A DNA stretch of 64,000 bases. It comes from Enterovibrio coralii. Its GTDB lineage: Bacteria > Pseudomonadota > Gammaproteobacteria > Enterobacterales > Vibrionaceae. Below, piece after piece: positions 39,401 to 48,818 of the stretch. The position numbers and the translations under genes are program-made. Where the stretch lies: the NCBI RefSeq assembly GCF_001559595.1, contig NZ_LNTY01000017.1, forward strand, positions 109,299 through 173,298. The letters run 5' to 3'. Below the pieces are notes generated by a model. The model was not told the DNA's origin. It did no database searches and saw only the letters and a list, made by a program, of their open reading frames with translations. Position 1 is the stretch's first letter, and each line of letters opens with the position of its first letter.

Positions 39401-39699
39401 GATACGATCATCTTTACCCTATCATGACAAAAGTGAATAGAAATTGAGTAAAGTCGCATTTCTAGTCACTTTCTTGGTTTGGAAAGCTTAGATGCGTAAA
39501 AGATGAGAGATAAGAAGACGTTAGCTTTGCTGCTTTTTTGTTCGCTTGTGATCTAAAAGTGTATTAGGAAGGTGCGACTGTCGCCGAGCGCCGTTAGAAT
39601 AGGATCTTCGGGACGCGTGAGGCAATCAAGCCTGTTGGCACAAGCCTTGGTAAGGTTCGCGTATTACGCTTACAACGTTGGAATATATAGGTGGCCTTG
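39401..39699. other. Upstream region of zapB and of the candidate RNA
   Basis: About 300 bases without a convincing gene. It should hold the zapB promoter (plus strand) and the promoter of the minus-strand RNA. A short repeat of AAGCCT (39628 and 39643 region) is seen, but nothing that can be assigned. Confidence 0.4.
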
Positions 39700-39942
39700 A
39701 TGTCATTGGAAATTTTAGAGCAGCTTGAAGCCAAAGTTCAAATGGCTGTAGACACGATTTCTCTGCTGCAAATGGAAATCGAAGAATTAAAAGAAAAGAA
39801 CGAATCACTGGGTCGTGAGTCTGACGCGGTGCGTGAGAACCGTGATGCGCTGGAACAAGAGAACGCGCGTCTGAAAGCTGACCACGAAGCGTGGCAACAA
39901 CGTATTCGTAGCCTGCTGGGCAAAATCGAAGAAGTTGAATAA
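39700..39942 (+). CDS. zapB: Cell division protein ZapB
   Basis: An 80-residue, entirely coiled-coil protein that stabilises the Z ring with Zap[21 protein letters not shown] and [17 protein letters not shown] match ZapB of Escherichia coli closely. The ATG at 39700 has AGGTGG just upstream; a GTG nine bases earlier is also in frame. It is convergent with rraA. Confidence 0.93.
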   Translation: MSLEILEQLEAKVQMAVDTISLLQMEIEELKEKNESLGRESDAVRENRDALEQENARLKADHEAWQQRIRSLLGKIEEVE

Positions 39943-39943
39943 C

Positions 39944-39976
39944 AAAAAAACAGAGCCGATTGGCTCTGTTTTTTTA
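39944..39976. terminator. Bidirectional terminator between zapB and rraA
   Basis: AAAAAAACAGAGCC-GATT-GGCTCTGTTTTTTT between convergent genes. Confidence 0.9.
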
Positions 39977-39998
39977 TGTGCAGTTGTCGAAAGAGCGG

Positions 39999-40484
39999 TT
40001 ATTCGATATCAATCGGCTCTTGAGACAGAATGACACCTGTGGTGTCCGCGTATAGGTGATCTTCAGGAATGAAGGTCACGCCGCCAAAGTTAACCGGTAC
40101 GTCAACTTCACCAATGCCTTGGCTGTCTGCGCCAACAGGAATAGATGCCAATGCCTGAATGCCGATATCGAACTCATCGAGTGCATCCACATCACGCACG
40201 CAGCCGTAGACCACGATGCCTTCCCAGTTGTTTTCTGTCGCCAGTGCCGTGATTTCAGCATCAACCAGCGCACGACGCAGTGAACCACCACCATCGACCA
40301 GCATCACGCGGCCTTCGCCGTCTTGCTCTGCTACCTGACGGATCACACCGTTGTCTTCGAAGCATTTCACCGTGGTGATTTGCCCCCCAAACGAGCTTCG
40401 TCCGCCGTAAGAGTTCATCATTGGTTCAAGTACATCAACCTGATCCAGGTACATGTCGCACAGTTCGGAGGTATTGTATTCCAT
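39999..40484 (-). CDS. rraA: Ribonuclease E activity regulator RraA
   Basis: Trimeric protein that binds RNase E and inhibits mRNA decay. 161 residues: [51 protein letters not shown], and [20 protein letters not shown]. It follows menA on the minus strand as in enterics, separated by about 150 bases. Confidence 0.95.
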   Translation of the reverse strand: MEYNTSELCDMYLDQVDVLEPMMNSYGGRSSFGGQITTVKCFEDNGVIRQVAEQDGEGRVMLVDGGGSLRRALVDAEITALATENNWEGIVVYGCVRDVDALDEFDIGIQALASIPVGADSQGIGEVDVPVNFGGVTFIPEDHLYADTTGVILSQEPIDIE

Positions 40485-40634
40485 AATCAGACTTCTTCTT
40501 GGGACGTAAAATGCCGGGAGGCAAGATTGTAGCTGCCTTTAAAAGGTGGCAGCTACCCTATGCAAAAAAGTATAACGACAAGGTAGTGCTTTGCAATGAC
40601 TCAAAACACAATTCATCCGCCTTTCTTAGCGGTC

Positions 40635-41540
40635 TTATTGAAGTAGGATTCCCGCCGCAAACAAGATGTTAGTCAGTAATGCGACTTTCACCATGTCACC
40701 CATCATTGGGCGCAAGGTTTCCCCATCGTTTGATTGCCACACGGCCAAGCCGTGTTTTATTGCAAGCGGCGCAGACAGCAGGAATATCCAGCCTACTGGG
40801 CTGAGCTGCTGCATCACAGCAAACGCGGTGAAGCAGGCGTAAGCACCAACAAGTAGCACCTGATGGTAGACACGACCCCATTTCGGCCCCATGCGCACAA
40901 CCAGCGTGTGTTTGCCACAGGCGCGATCGTTATCGATATCGCGAAGGTTGTTGATGTTCAACACACCGACGGCGAGCAAACCGCACGCGGTCGCAGGTAG
41001 TAACACTGTGGTCGCTAAGCCACCTGTTTGCAGATAGTAGGTCCCTGCCACACCCAACCAGCCGAAGAAAATCAGGACGGACAAATCACCAAGTCCTTGA
41101 TAGCCATACGGCTTGTTACCCACGGTGTAGCAAATCGCGGCCACGATGGCTAATGCCCCGAGACCAATAAAACTCAAGATGTCTGTCGGCTTGTCAAAGG
41201 CGGTAAAGACAAGTGCGGCACCGGCAAGCATGGTCAGGATGACATTAAACACCATGGCGCTTTTCATCGCTTTGGGTGTGACGAGCCCTTGCTGAATGGC
41301 GCGTTTCGGACCCAGTCGGTCTTCGTTATCTGTGCCTTTCACCGCATCGCCATAATCGTTCGCAAGGTTCGATAGGATTTGCAGCAGCAAGGCAGTCACA
41401 AGCGCGAGCAGGGTGATAGACAGCGAGAACGCCGACGTTTGTGCCGCTACGGCACTGCCAGACAAAATACAGGCAATCGCAAGCGGTAGCGTTTTTGGAC
41501 GGGCGGCTTCAAGCCAAATTTTAAAAGTGGATGCAGACAT
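40635..41540 (-). CDS. menA: 1,4-dihydroxy-2-naphthoate polyprenyltransferase
   Basis: UbiA-family membrane prenyltransferase of menaquinone synthesis. About 301 residues and eight to nine spans. The two aspartate-rich Mg-prenyl diphosphate motifs are LANDYGDAVKGTDNEDRLG and NLRDIDNDRACGKHT. The ATG at 41540 (MSASTFKIWLEAARPKTLPL) fits the family; an upstream start would add five residues. Works in anaerobic respiration. Confidence 0.94.
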   Translation of the reverse strand: MSASTFKIWLEAARPKTLPLAIACILSGSAVAAQTSAFSLSITLLALVTALLLQILSNLANDYGDAVKGTDNEDRLGPKRAIQQGLVTPKAMKSAMVFNVILTMLAGAALVFTAFDKPTDILSFIGLGALAIVAAICYTVGNKPYGYQGLGDLSVLIFFGWLGVAGTYYLQTGGLATTVLLPATACGLLAVGVLNINNLRDIDNDRACGKHTLVVRMGPKWGRVYHQVLLVGAYACFTAFAVMQQLSPVGWIFLLSAPLAIKHGLAVWQSNDGETLRPMMGDMVKVALLTNILFAAGILLQ

Positions 41541-41673
41541 AGCTTGGCAAATCAAAATAAAGCAGGCGACATTATTGGTGTTTTTGTCTCATTGAGCAAT
41601 GTCGATACTGAATCACCCCAATGCGAATAGCCCAAAACCTGAATATTCGCAGCGTTGAGAAAAAGGGCAGATA

Positions 41674-41705
41674 AAAAAACGGGCAACCCAAAGGTTGCCC
41701 GTTTT
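41674..41705 (-). terminator. Terminator of hslVU
   Basis: AAAACGGGCAACC-CAAA-GGTTGCCCGTTTT directly after the hslU stop; symmetrical T-runs. Confidence 0.88.
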
Positions 41706-41715
41706 CTGGAATCCC

Positions 41716-43049
41716 TTACAGGATAAAGCGGCTCAGATCTTCGTCGTCAACCAGCTCTTCCAGGTGACCACGAACGTATTCCGCATTGATTTCGAAAGAC
41801 TGACCACCACGCTCACTTGCGTCGTAAGAAATCTCATCAACCAGACGTTCCATCACAGTGTGCAGACGACGTGCACCGATGTTCTCGGTCTTCTCGTTCA
41901 CACGCCATGCGGCGTTTGCGATCTCTTCAATACCGTCTTGAGTGAACGACAGGTTCACGTCTTCTGTGCCCATCAGTGCTGAATATTGTGCAGTCAGCGA
42001 CGCATTTGGTTCAGTCAGGATGCGCTGGAAGTCAGACGCCGTCAGTGCTTCCAGTTCAACACGGATTGGCAGACGACCTTGCAGCTCTGGGATCAGATCC
42101 GATGGTGCGGCTACTTGGAACGCACCTGATGCAATGAACAGGATGTGGTCAGTTTTCACCATACCGTGCTTGGTTGACACTGTGCTGCCTTCAACCAGTG
42201 GTAGCAGGTCACGCTGAACACCTTCGCGAGAGACGTCTGGGCCTGAGCTTTCGCCACGCTTACAGATTTTGTCGATCTCATCGATGAACACGATACCGGT
42301 GTTTTCTACCGACGCGATTGCTTGCTCTTTCAGATCTTCCTGATTGACCAGCTTCGCTGCTTCTTCTTCAGTCACCGCTTTTAGTGCGTCTTTTAGCTTC
42401 ATCTTGCGCTTTTTCGATGCGCCGTTGCCGCCAAGGTTTTGGAACATGCTCTGCAGCTGGTTAGTCATTTCTTCCATACCAGGAGGAGCCATGATTTCCA
42501 TGCTCATTTGCGGCGCAGCAACGTCGATTTCGATTTCTTTGTCGTCAAGCTGGCCTTCGCGGATTTTCTACGGAAGCTTTGGCGAGCAGAAGAATCAGCC
42601 TTTGGCTCTTCATTCTGGCCCCAAGCGTCGCGAGGTGGTGGAAGCAGCACATCCAGAATGCGCTCTTCTGCCAGTTCTTCAGCGCGGAATTTTACTTTTT
42701 CCATCGCTTGCTGGTGGGTCATCTTGATAGCAACGTCGGTCAGATCGCGGATGATAGTCTCCACTTCCTTACCCACATAACCCACTTCGGTGAATTTGGT
42801 TGCTTCTACCTTGATGAAAGGCGCATTCGCCAGTTTTGCCAGACGACGTGCAATCTCGGTTTTACCCACACCCGTTGGGCCAATCATCAGGATGTTTTTC
42901 GGTGTTACTTCGGCGCGCAGATCATCATTGAGCTGCATACGACGCCAGCGGTTACGCAGGGCGATAGCAACAGCACGTTTAGCTTTGTGCTGACCAATGA
43001 TGTGGCGGTCAAGTTCGGAAACAATTTCGCGTGGGGTCATTTCAGACAT
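41716..43049 (-). CDS. hslU: HslU ATPase of the HslVU protease, one frameshift
   Basis: AAA+ unfoldase that feeds HslV. Walker [20 protein letters not shown], Walker [11 protein letters not shown], the I-domain between, sensor region [13 protein letters not shown], and the C-terminal SRFIL tail that inserts into HslV. The frame breaks near 42565; one missing A (AAAATCC to AAAAATCC) joins [20 protein letters not shown] to [13 protein letters not shown], giving about 444 residues, the usual length. Confidence 0.94.
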
Positions 43050-43064
43050 GATCTGATTCCTGCC

Positions 43065-43589
43065 TTAGTAATCTAATTCTTCGATGGTGTGGAACTGGTT
43101 GGTGAACACACAAATGTCACCTGCAATGGTCAGCGACTTCTCAGCGATAGTGCGCGCATCCAGGTCGGTGTTTTCCAGCAATGCTGTTGCGGCCGCTTGT
43201 GCGAAGTTACCGCCTGAACCAATAGCAATCAGATCATGCTCAGGCTGAACAACGTCACCGTTACCTGTGATAACCAGTGATGCGGTCTCGTCAGCCACGG
43301 CCAACAGTGCTTCCAGTCGGCGCAATGCGCGGTCGCTACGCCAGTCTTTTGCCAGCTCAACAGCGGCTTTGGTCAAATGACCTTGGTGCATTTCAAGCTT
43401 ACGCTCAAAACGTTCGAATAGGGTGAAAGCATCTGCCGTGCCGCCAGCGAAACCTGCCAGTACTTTGTTGTTGTACAAGCGACGTACTTTGCGGGCATTG
43501 CCTTTCATTACGGTATTACCCAGTGACACTTGGCCATCACCGGCGATCACTACTTTGCCGTTGCGGCGAACTGAAACGATAGTTGTCAC
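43065..43589 (-). CDS. hslV: HslV peptidase of the HslVU protease
   Basis: Proteasome-like threonine protease. The N-terminal threonine exposed by methionine removal is at [20 protein letters not shown], followed by [20 protein letters not shown] and [15 protein letters not shown]. 174 residues. Fifteen bases before hslU. A sigma-32 promoter lies upstream. Confidence 0.96.
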   Translation of the reverse strand: MTTIVSVRRNGKVVIAGDGQVSLGNTVMKGNARKVRRLYNNKVLAGFAGGTADAFTLFERFERKLEMHQGHLTKAAVELAKDWRSDRALRRLEALLAVADETASLVITGNGDVVQPEHDLIAIGSGGNFAQAAATALLENTDLDARTIAEKSLTIAGDICVFTNQFHTIEELDY

Positions 43590-43646
43590 GGTAGAACCTC
43601 TACTTTTCTTTCTGGTTTTAGCCAGTATGAATCATTACTAGTGGAG

Positions 43647-43673
43647 GTGGGGATGAAGGAAAGGCAATTCAAG
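43647..43673 (-). promoter_or_regulatory. Sigma-32 heat-shock promoter of hslVU
   Basis: On the minus strand CTTGAA (43673-43668), a 15-base spacer, then CCCCAC (43652-43647), matching the RpoH consensus CTTGAAA / CCCCATnT. It is about 60 bases before the hslV start. Confidence 0.8.
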
Positions 43674-43703
43674 GGCAAAGTAGTGCGAGATGACTACTTT
43701 GCC
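43674..43703. terminator. Hairpin between ftsN and hslV
   Basis: GGCAAAGTAGT-GCGAGATG-ACTACTTTGCC, a perfect 11-base-pair stem 28 bases after the ftsN stop and immediately abutting the -35 of the heat-shock promoter. The T-run is on the plus strand, so its terminator action for ftsN is uncertain. Confidence 0.5.
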
Positions 43704-43731
43704 TTATTTTTAAGCGAGATAAGGAGGAAAA

Positions 43732-44292
43732 TTAGTTCCAATACCAGATAGCGCAAGGTTCGATGCCTGCACGCATCAACATGTTGCGGTCTCTTTCTGC
43801 TTCACGCTTGAGCGGATAAGGACCAAGTACTACGCGATACCAAATGCCTTTTTCGCCTTGGCTGGTCTTGATGTGACTCTCGAGGCCTTGGAAAGCGATC
43901 ATGGCTTTGCGTTCATCTGCTTGGCTGGCACTGCGGTACGCACCGCATTGCATCAAGTAAGGGCGGCTTGAGACTTCCTGCTCGTTGGCTTCGACCGTGA
44001 CTTTCTTGTTTTCCAGCTCTTCAATGTACGTCCACTCTTCCACAGGCTTAGGTGGAATGGTGTCTTCTTTTTTCGGTTTGGCCGGTTTTGCAGGCACGAT
44101 TTTTTCAGCCGCAGGGGTTTCTGGTGGCTCAGACGTCGACAAGTAGTAAAGGCCATAGCCAAAACCTGCGAGCAAGACTAAAGCGATCAACGCCCACTTG
44201 AGGGGAAATGCTGACTTAGGAGGTTGCTTTTTTGTCGCTCGGGTTGGTTTTCGCGGTGATTTTCCGCGCTTGACATAATCTCTGGTTGCCAC
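43732..44292 (-). CDS. ftsN: Cell division protein FtsN
   Basis: Bitopic divisome protein that triggers septal synthesis. Starting at the GTG at 44292 the product opens VATRDYVKRGKSPRK (cytoplasmic tail), then one span (FPLKWALIALVLLAGFGYGLYYL), a proline/lysine-rich linker, and a C-terminal SPOR domain (YLMQCGAYRSASQADERKAM to the end) that binds denuded glycan. About 186 residues. The frame is open to 44400, but the upstream residues do not resemble FtsN. Confidence 0.85.
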   Translation of the reverse strand: MATRDYVKRGKSPRKPTRATKKQPPKSAFPLKWALIALVLLAGFGYGLYYLSTSEPPETPAAEKIVPAKPAKPKKEDTIPPKPVEEWTYIEELENKKVTVEANEQEVSSRPYLMQCGAYRSASQADERKAMIAFQGLESHIKTSQGEKGIWYRVVLGPYPLKREAERDRNMLMRAGIEPCAIWYWN

Positions 44293-44431
44293 TGATTTGC
44301 GTATCTTTTCTTCAAGTCGTTGGCTATATGTTACTGGCTTGAGTGGATCTAAGCCAGTGCTCAAGGGCGATTGATCTTCCAGTGTGTTGCGTTGATGCAA
44401 TTTTCTGGCAGATCAATCGCCCCTGGGCGCA

Positions 44432-45436
44432 TTAGCGAGACGGTGGCGCCACGCTCTCGCGAATGACGAGTTGGGCATCGAGCAGTCTTGAGCCTGCTTG
44501 AACATCATTACCCTTGAGGATCTTCAACAGCATTAACATGGCCTGGCGACCGATGTCGTAGCGCGGCTGAGAAACCGTCGTCAGTGCTGGGTCGCAGTAC
44601 TCTGCGAATTGAATGTCATCAAAGCCCACGATAGAAATATCGTGAGGTACACGGAAGCCCAAGCGTTTTGCTTGCTGCATTGCACCAATAGCCATGACAT
44701 CCGAGTGACAGAACACTGCGGTAGGAGGGGTTGGCAGCGACAGCAATGTGGTCATAGCACGCGCGCCTGCTGAGAATGTAAAGTCACCAGCGACAGTATA
44801 AGCAGGGTTAATGATAACGCCGCCGCGACGCAAAGCTTGTTGATAGCCTTGGACACGGAACTGGGTCAGTGCAGCGTCTGGGTCACCCGTAATTTGTGCA
44901 ATTTGTTTGTGTCCGACTTGCGTCAGGTAGTTCACTGCTTCAAACGCGGCTGTCAGGTTGTCGATGTGCACGGTTGGCAGTTCCAACTCTGGCGCATATT
45001 CACAAGCCATCACCAGCGGTGGCAGGTTTTTTTGTTCTGGTTTACTGACGTCAAACGGAAGATCGGTGCCGAGCAGCAGCATCCCATCTGCTTGCTTGGT
45101 AAAGACGAGGTTCACGAACGAGCTTTCGCGACTTTCCTGTTGACCGCTGTCACCGAGCAGGACCAAGTAGCCATGCTCCATCGCCGCTTCTTCAATACCG
45201 CGGATGATCTCGGTGAAGTACGGGTCACAGATGTCAGGAACGATCGCAACGATCGTTTTAGACTCATTGCGTCTTAGGTTGCGAGCCAATGAATTCGGGC
45301 TGTAGCCGGCCTCCATTACTGCTTGTTCGACTTTTTTCCGCGTAGACGCCGACACCTTTTCCGGGTTCATCAGCGCACGGGATACCGTCGCCGTCGAGAC
45401 GCCGGCCAGATGGGCAACATCCTTCATTGTCGCCAT
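44432..45436 (-). CDS. cytR: LacI-family regulator CytR
   Basis: Nucleoside-responsive repressor. The helix-turn-helix MATMKDVAHLAGVSTATVSR and hinge region are followed by a periplasmic-binding-like sensor domain with VAIVPDICDPYFTEIIRGIE and SIVGFDDIQFAEYCDPALTT. 334 residues from the ATG at 45436. The location between priA and ftsN is as in enterics. In Vibrio cholerae CytR also affects competence and biofilm genes; the targets here are not visible. Confidence 0.9.
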   Translation of the reverse strand: MATMKDVAHLAGVSTATVSRALMNPEKVSASTRKKVEQAVMEAGYSPNSLARNLRRNESKTIVAIVPDICDPYFTEIIRGIEEAAMEHGYLVLLGDSGQQESRESSFVNLVFTKQADGMLLLGTDLPFDVSKPEQKNLPPLVMACEYAPELELPTVHIDNLTAAFEAVNYLTQVGHKQIAQITGDPDAALTQFRVQGYQQALRRGGVIINPAYTVAGDFTFSAGARAMTTLLSLPTPPTAVFCHSDVMAIGAMQQAKRLGFRVPHDISIVGFDDIQFAEYCDPALTTVSQPRYDIGRQAMLMLLKILKGNDVQAGSRLLDAQLVIRESVAPPSR

Positions 45437-45498
45437 AGTAGTTTTCCTCTTGCTTGTTTTTATTGGCAAATGCTTCCCGTGAGGGACCTACAGCAATG

Positions 45499-45513
45499 AG
45501 ACAACTGTTGTCT
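45499..45513. promoter_or_regulatory. Perfect palindrome AGACAACTGTTGTCT upstream of cytR
   Basis: A 15-base perfect inverted repeat about 65 bases before the cytR start. Could be an autoregulatory operator or another regulator's site; it does not match the usual CytR half-sites well. Confidence 0.4.
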
Positions 45514-45616
45514 ACACCCTCTATCTTAATCTTATGGGGCTGTATTAAACATGGTCATGTTAACAGTTATTTCAAGAATACCGTGATGTCGATCGGTTTA
45601 GTTGAATGAAATTTGT

Positions 45617-47812
45617 TCAGCTCATGTCCTGAGGTTCGATATCGAGCGACCAGCGCACTTTCTTAGACAAAGGCAATTGTCGAATCGCCGGAAGGGCAAT
45701 TGACAAGCGCTGTTGCAATATTCGACGGTTCGGTGCTTGGAAAATAAGTTGCCAACGATAACGCCCAGAACGGCGGTGTAAAGGCGCCGGTGCCGGCCCC
45801 ATTACCGCACACTCATCATTTTCAATCGGGCTTGCGTCCAGCACTGTGCGCGCTTGATAAAGGAACTGCTCGACCATCTCACTTTGGTGCCCTTCGGCGC
45901 GGATCAGTGCGAAGAAGCTGTAAGGCGGCAGTTGCGCCTGTTTGCGCTCTTGAAGCGCGGCGCGGGCAAAGCTGTCGTAACCTTGATGCGTCAAAGATTG
46001 CAGCAGGGCATGCTCAGGGTGGTGCGTTTGCAACAAGACGTAACCTGGTTTGCTGGCGCGTCCTGCCCGTCCCGCAACCTGTACAAAAAGTTGTGCTAAT
46101 CGCTCCGGTGCACGGAAGTCATTGCTGAACAGGGCACTGTCGACATCCACCAAGGCCACGAGGGTAACATCCGGAAAATGGTGACCTTTCGCCAACATTT
46201 GGGTACCAATCAGAATTTGGTATTCCTTGTTGTGAATGGCGTTGAGGTAGTTTTCCAACGCCCCTTTACGGCGAGTGTTGTCCCTGTCGATCCGAATGGT
46301 TTTGTATTCTGGGAACAAGGTTGTCAGTTGGGATTCCAACTGCTCTGTACCCACGCCAACACTGATAAGCTGCGTTGAACCACAGCTGCCGCATTGATGC
46401 GGGATAGGACGCTGTGAGCCGCAGTGGTGACAGCGCAGCTCGCCACTTTGCTGATGCAGGGTGTAATACGCATCACAGCGTTTGCATTCGGCCAGCCATC
46501 CACATTCGTGACACATCAAGGCTGGCGCGTAGCCGCGACGGTTCAAAAACAGCATCACCTGATTGCCATCATTGAGGTGCTTTCGCATCTCGGCAATCAG
46601 CGGCGCGGAAAGACCTGCTTCTAGGTAGAGACCGCGAATATCCAGTACGCCGTGTTTGGCTTTCACCGCATTCCCCGCACGCTTGGTGAGCGTGAGGTGG
46701 TGATATTTGCCGGTTGTGGCATTGTGCAAACTTTCCAACGACGGTGTGGCTGAGCCCAAAATCACCGGAATGTTTTCTTCGTGCCCGCGCATGACCGCCA
46801 GATCGCGTGCGTGATAGCGAAACGAGTCTTGCTGCTTATATGACGCATCGTGCTCTTCATCGACGATGATAATGCCGAGCGATTTGCACGGAGAGAAGAG
46901 GGCAGAACGCGTCCCGATGATGATCGCAGCGTCATTGTCTCGCGCAGCCAGCCAAGCGTTAAGACGCTCGGTGTCATTAAGCCCTGAGTGCAGTACTTCT
47001 ACCGGTACATTAAAGCGGCGTTTAAAACGGTTGATGGTTTGAGGCGTCAGGCCAATCTCGGGCACCAGAATAAGGGCTTGTTGCCCGCGCTTTAGCACAG
47101 GCTCTAACAGGTTTAGATACACCTCGGTTTTGCCCGAGCCCGTTACCCCCTCAATCAAGTAGCAGCCAAATTCTGGGTTGGCGTTGATGGTTGCCACCGC
47201 CATGGCTTGCTCGTGGTTGAGAGTGGGTTTGTCTTCAATCACCTCATAGCGACGCTGCCAAGGGTCGGTTGGCTTGTCAGTGCTTGCCGATATCCAGCCT
47301 TTTTCTTCCAGCGTTTTCAGTGTGGGGGCCGTGACCTCTTGCTCTAACACATCGCTGTGGTTCATTGCGCCCGCGCGAAGTAATTGAAGAACGCGTGCCT
47401 GTTTGGGCGCGCGCGTGAGACCCGTCAGAGGTTGGTCTCGACCCGCTTCTGTTAAGGACCACTGCTTTTCATGCTCGCGAATCGCAGGTTTGCCTTTTCT
47501 AAGGTGTCCCGGCATGACTGTTGCAAGCGCATCGCCCAGCGGATACTGGTAATAGCGGCTCGCCCAGTTTAATACCTTATATAAGGAGGGACGCCAAAGA
47601 GGGGCCGTGTCCAAGACCGCATTGATGGGTTTGATTTGCTCAAGCGGGAACTCAGAGGTATCAGTCAATGCGGTGACAATGCCGACTTTATACTGCTTAC
47701 CAAATGGCACACGCACGCGACCGCCCACGACTGGCATCTCATTGGCGATGCGATAGTCGAAGGTTTTATGTAATGGAACGGGCAGGGCAACCTGCGCAAT
47801 GGTCGGGGTCAT
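45617..47812 (-). CDS. priA: Primosomal protein N' (replication restart helicase)
   Basis: Superfamily 2 helicase that reloads DnaB at stalled forks. 731 residues. Order: N-terminal 3'-DNA-binding domain (to about 200), Walker A LIEGVTGSGKTEVYL, DEEH-type box IIVDEEHDASYKQQD, and a zinc-binding insert with eight cysteines (MCHECGWLAECKRCDAYY, LRCHHCGSQRPIPHQCGSCG), then motifs V-VI (QVAGRAGRASKPG). Normal length. Confidence 0.96.
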   Translation of the reverse strand: MTPTIAQVALPVPLHKTFDYRIANEMPVVGGRVRVPFGKQYKVGIVTALTDTSEFPLEQIKPINAVLDTAPLWRPSLYKVLNWASRYYQYPLGDALATVMPGHLRKGKPAIREHEKQWSLTEAGRDQPLTGLTRAPKQARVLQLLRAGAMNHSDVLEQEVTAPTLKTLEEKGWISASTDKPTDPWQRRYEVIEDKPTLNHEQAMAVATINANPEFGCYLIEGVTGSGKTEVYLNLLEPVLKRGQQALILVPEIGLTPQTINRFKRRFNVPVEVLHSGLNDTERLNAWLAARDNDAAIIIGTRSALFSPCKSLGIIIVDEEHDASYKQQDSFRYHARDLAVMRGHEENIPVILGSATPSLESLHNATTGKYHHLTLTKRAGNAVKAKHGVLDIRGLYLEAGLSAPLIAEMRKHLNDGNQVMLFLNRRGYAPALMCHECGWLAECKRCDAYYTLHQQSGELRCHHCGSQRPIPHQCGSCGSTQLISVGVGTEQLESQLTTLFPEYKTIRIDRDNTRRKGALENYLNAIHNKEYQILIGTQMLAKGHHFPDVTLVALVDVDSALFSNDFRAPERLAQLFVQVAGRAGRASKPGYVLLQTHHPEHALLQSLTHQGYDSFARAALQERKQAQLPPYSFFALIRAEGHQSEMVEQFLYQARTVLDASPIENDECAVMGPAPAPLHRRSGRYRWQLIFQAPNRRILQQRLSIALPAIRQLPLSKKVRWSLDIEPQDMS

Positions 47813-48034
47813 GCAGTGCGTACAATCTGGTTAAGGTGTGTTGGCGACAGTGTACCTAGGAGACAGAGAGGCGAAAAGCGCACAACCCAAATTCTCTTAA
47901 GGCATTGAGAAATTTCTTTGCTTACCGGTAGATAGACTAGCGCAAACGTCATGCTGGAAATGAATTGAACAAAAAAGTTGCGATCGTCGGTCACCTTGAT
48001 TAGAATTTCGCGCCTTACAAATGTTTGTTAACGA

Positions 48035-48069
48035 CGTGTGGTGCCCGATAGGCTCGGGAGAGCGACACG
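48035..48069 (+). promoter_or_regulatory. Folded 5' leader of rpmE
   Basis: CGTGT (48035) pairs with ACACG (48069), enclosing CCCGA-TAGGC-TCGGG. Leaders of rpmE in gammaproteobacteria are known to bind L31 for autogenous control; this structure is in the right place. Match to the published consensus was not computed. Confidence 0.5.
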
Positions 48070-48091
48070 GCCTTTATTAGAGGTTATCCCT

Positions 48092-48304
48092 ATGAAAGCT
48101 GGTATCCATCCAGAATACGCTGCAGTAACTGCGAAATGTTCTTGCGGCAACACTTTTGAATTCCGTACTACTCTGGGTAAAGACATCAACCTGGACGTAT
48201 GTGACAAGTGTCACCCATTCTACACTGGCACTCAACGTGTTGTTGACACCGGTGGCCGTGTTGACCGCTTCAACAAGCGTTTCGGCATGCTGTCTAGCAA
48301 GTAA
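48092..48304 (+). CDS. rpmE: 50S ribosomal protein L31
   Basis: 70 residues starting [20 protein letters not shown]. The zinc-binding cysteines (C16, C18, then CDKC at 37 and 40) mark it as the zinc-containing form. Start at 48092 is set by AGAGG upstream; the open frame extends to 48038 across the leader. Confidence 0.97.
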   Translation: MKAGIHPEYAAVTAKCSCGNTFEFRTTLGKDINLDVCDKCHPFYTGTQRVVDTGGRVDRFNKRFGMLSSK

Positions 48305-48320
48305 TTCTTGCCAGAATCCG

Positions 48321-48352
48321 AAAAAAAGGGGTGCTTACGCACCCCTTTTTTT
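48321..48352 (+). terminator. Terminator of rpmE
   Basis: AAAAAAAGGGGTGC-TTAC-GCACCCCTTTTTTT, 16 bases after the stop. Confidence 0.9.
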
Positions 48353-48818
48353 ATGCCGTTACAGCTTGTAAGACCTTTTACGTCTTTGAGTATAGGTAGA
48401 TTATGGCAGTTATACCAATCGACGTAAGAAGTTATCGACACTGACTCTCTGACATTCCCCAATGTCTCCTTTCGCTTTGAGCCGTTTTTATTACTCAGCG
48501 TCATATTCACTCGATTTTTTATACTAATTGGTATTATCCAAGTGAATGGCTGGTTCAACGAACGTCACTGCGTTAACATCTCGTTATTCCCGCCTATGTT
48601 TGACCTTTTAGCGTCATAGTCAGTGTGTACACTTACCGTGATTTAAGTCAGCTAAACTTAAAGGATTAGCTGCGCATTACTGAGATGCAGTCAGGCGTTT
48701 TGCGGTTGTGAAATGCTCGTGTTGGCATTTCTTTTTACTGCTGTTCGCCCTTTTTGCTTGCGCGTCAGGCCTACAGCAAGGTTACATCGCCAATAACAAA
48801 TACAGTCAGGAAAACTAC
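48353..48818. repeat. rpmE-maeB intergenic region with an ATACCAAT / ATTGGTAT inverted element
   Basis: About 470 bases without a gene. ATACCAAT at 48412-48419 is the inverse of ATTGGTAT at 48527-48534, and the right end is itself a palindrome (ATACTAATTGGTAT, 48521-48534). The bracketed 125 bases could be a degenerate miniature element of a type common in Vibrionaceae, or chance. The rest should hold the maeB promoter. Confidence 0.35.

Noticed and set aside
39208..39459. 83-codon minus-strand frame upstream of glpK
   Set aside because: It runs straight through the perfect terminator hairpin at 39340-39364 and resembles no family; the RNA interpretation is better.
44837..45277. 146-codon plus-strand frame over cytR
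   Set aside because: Antisense to cytR; no independent support.
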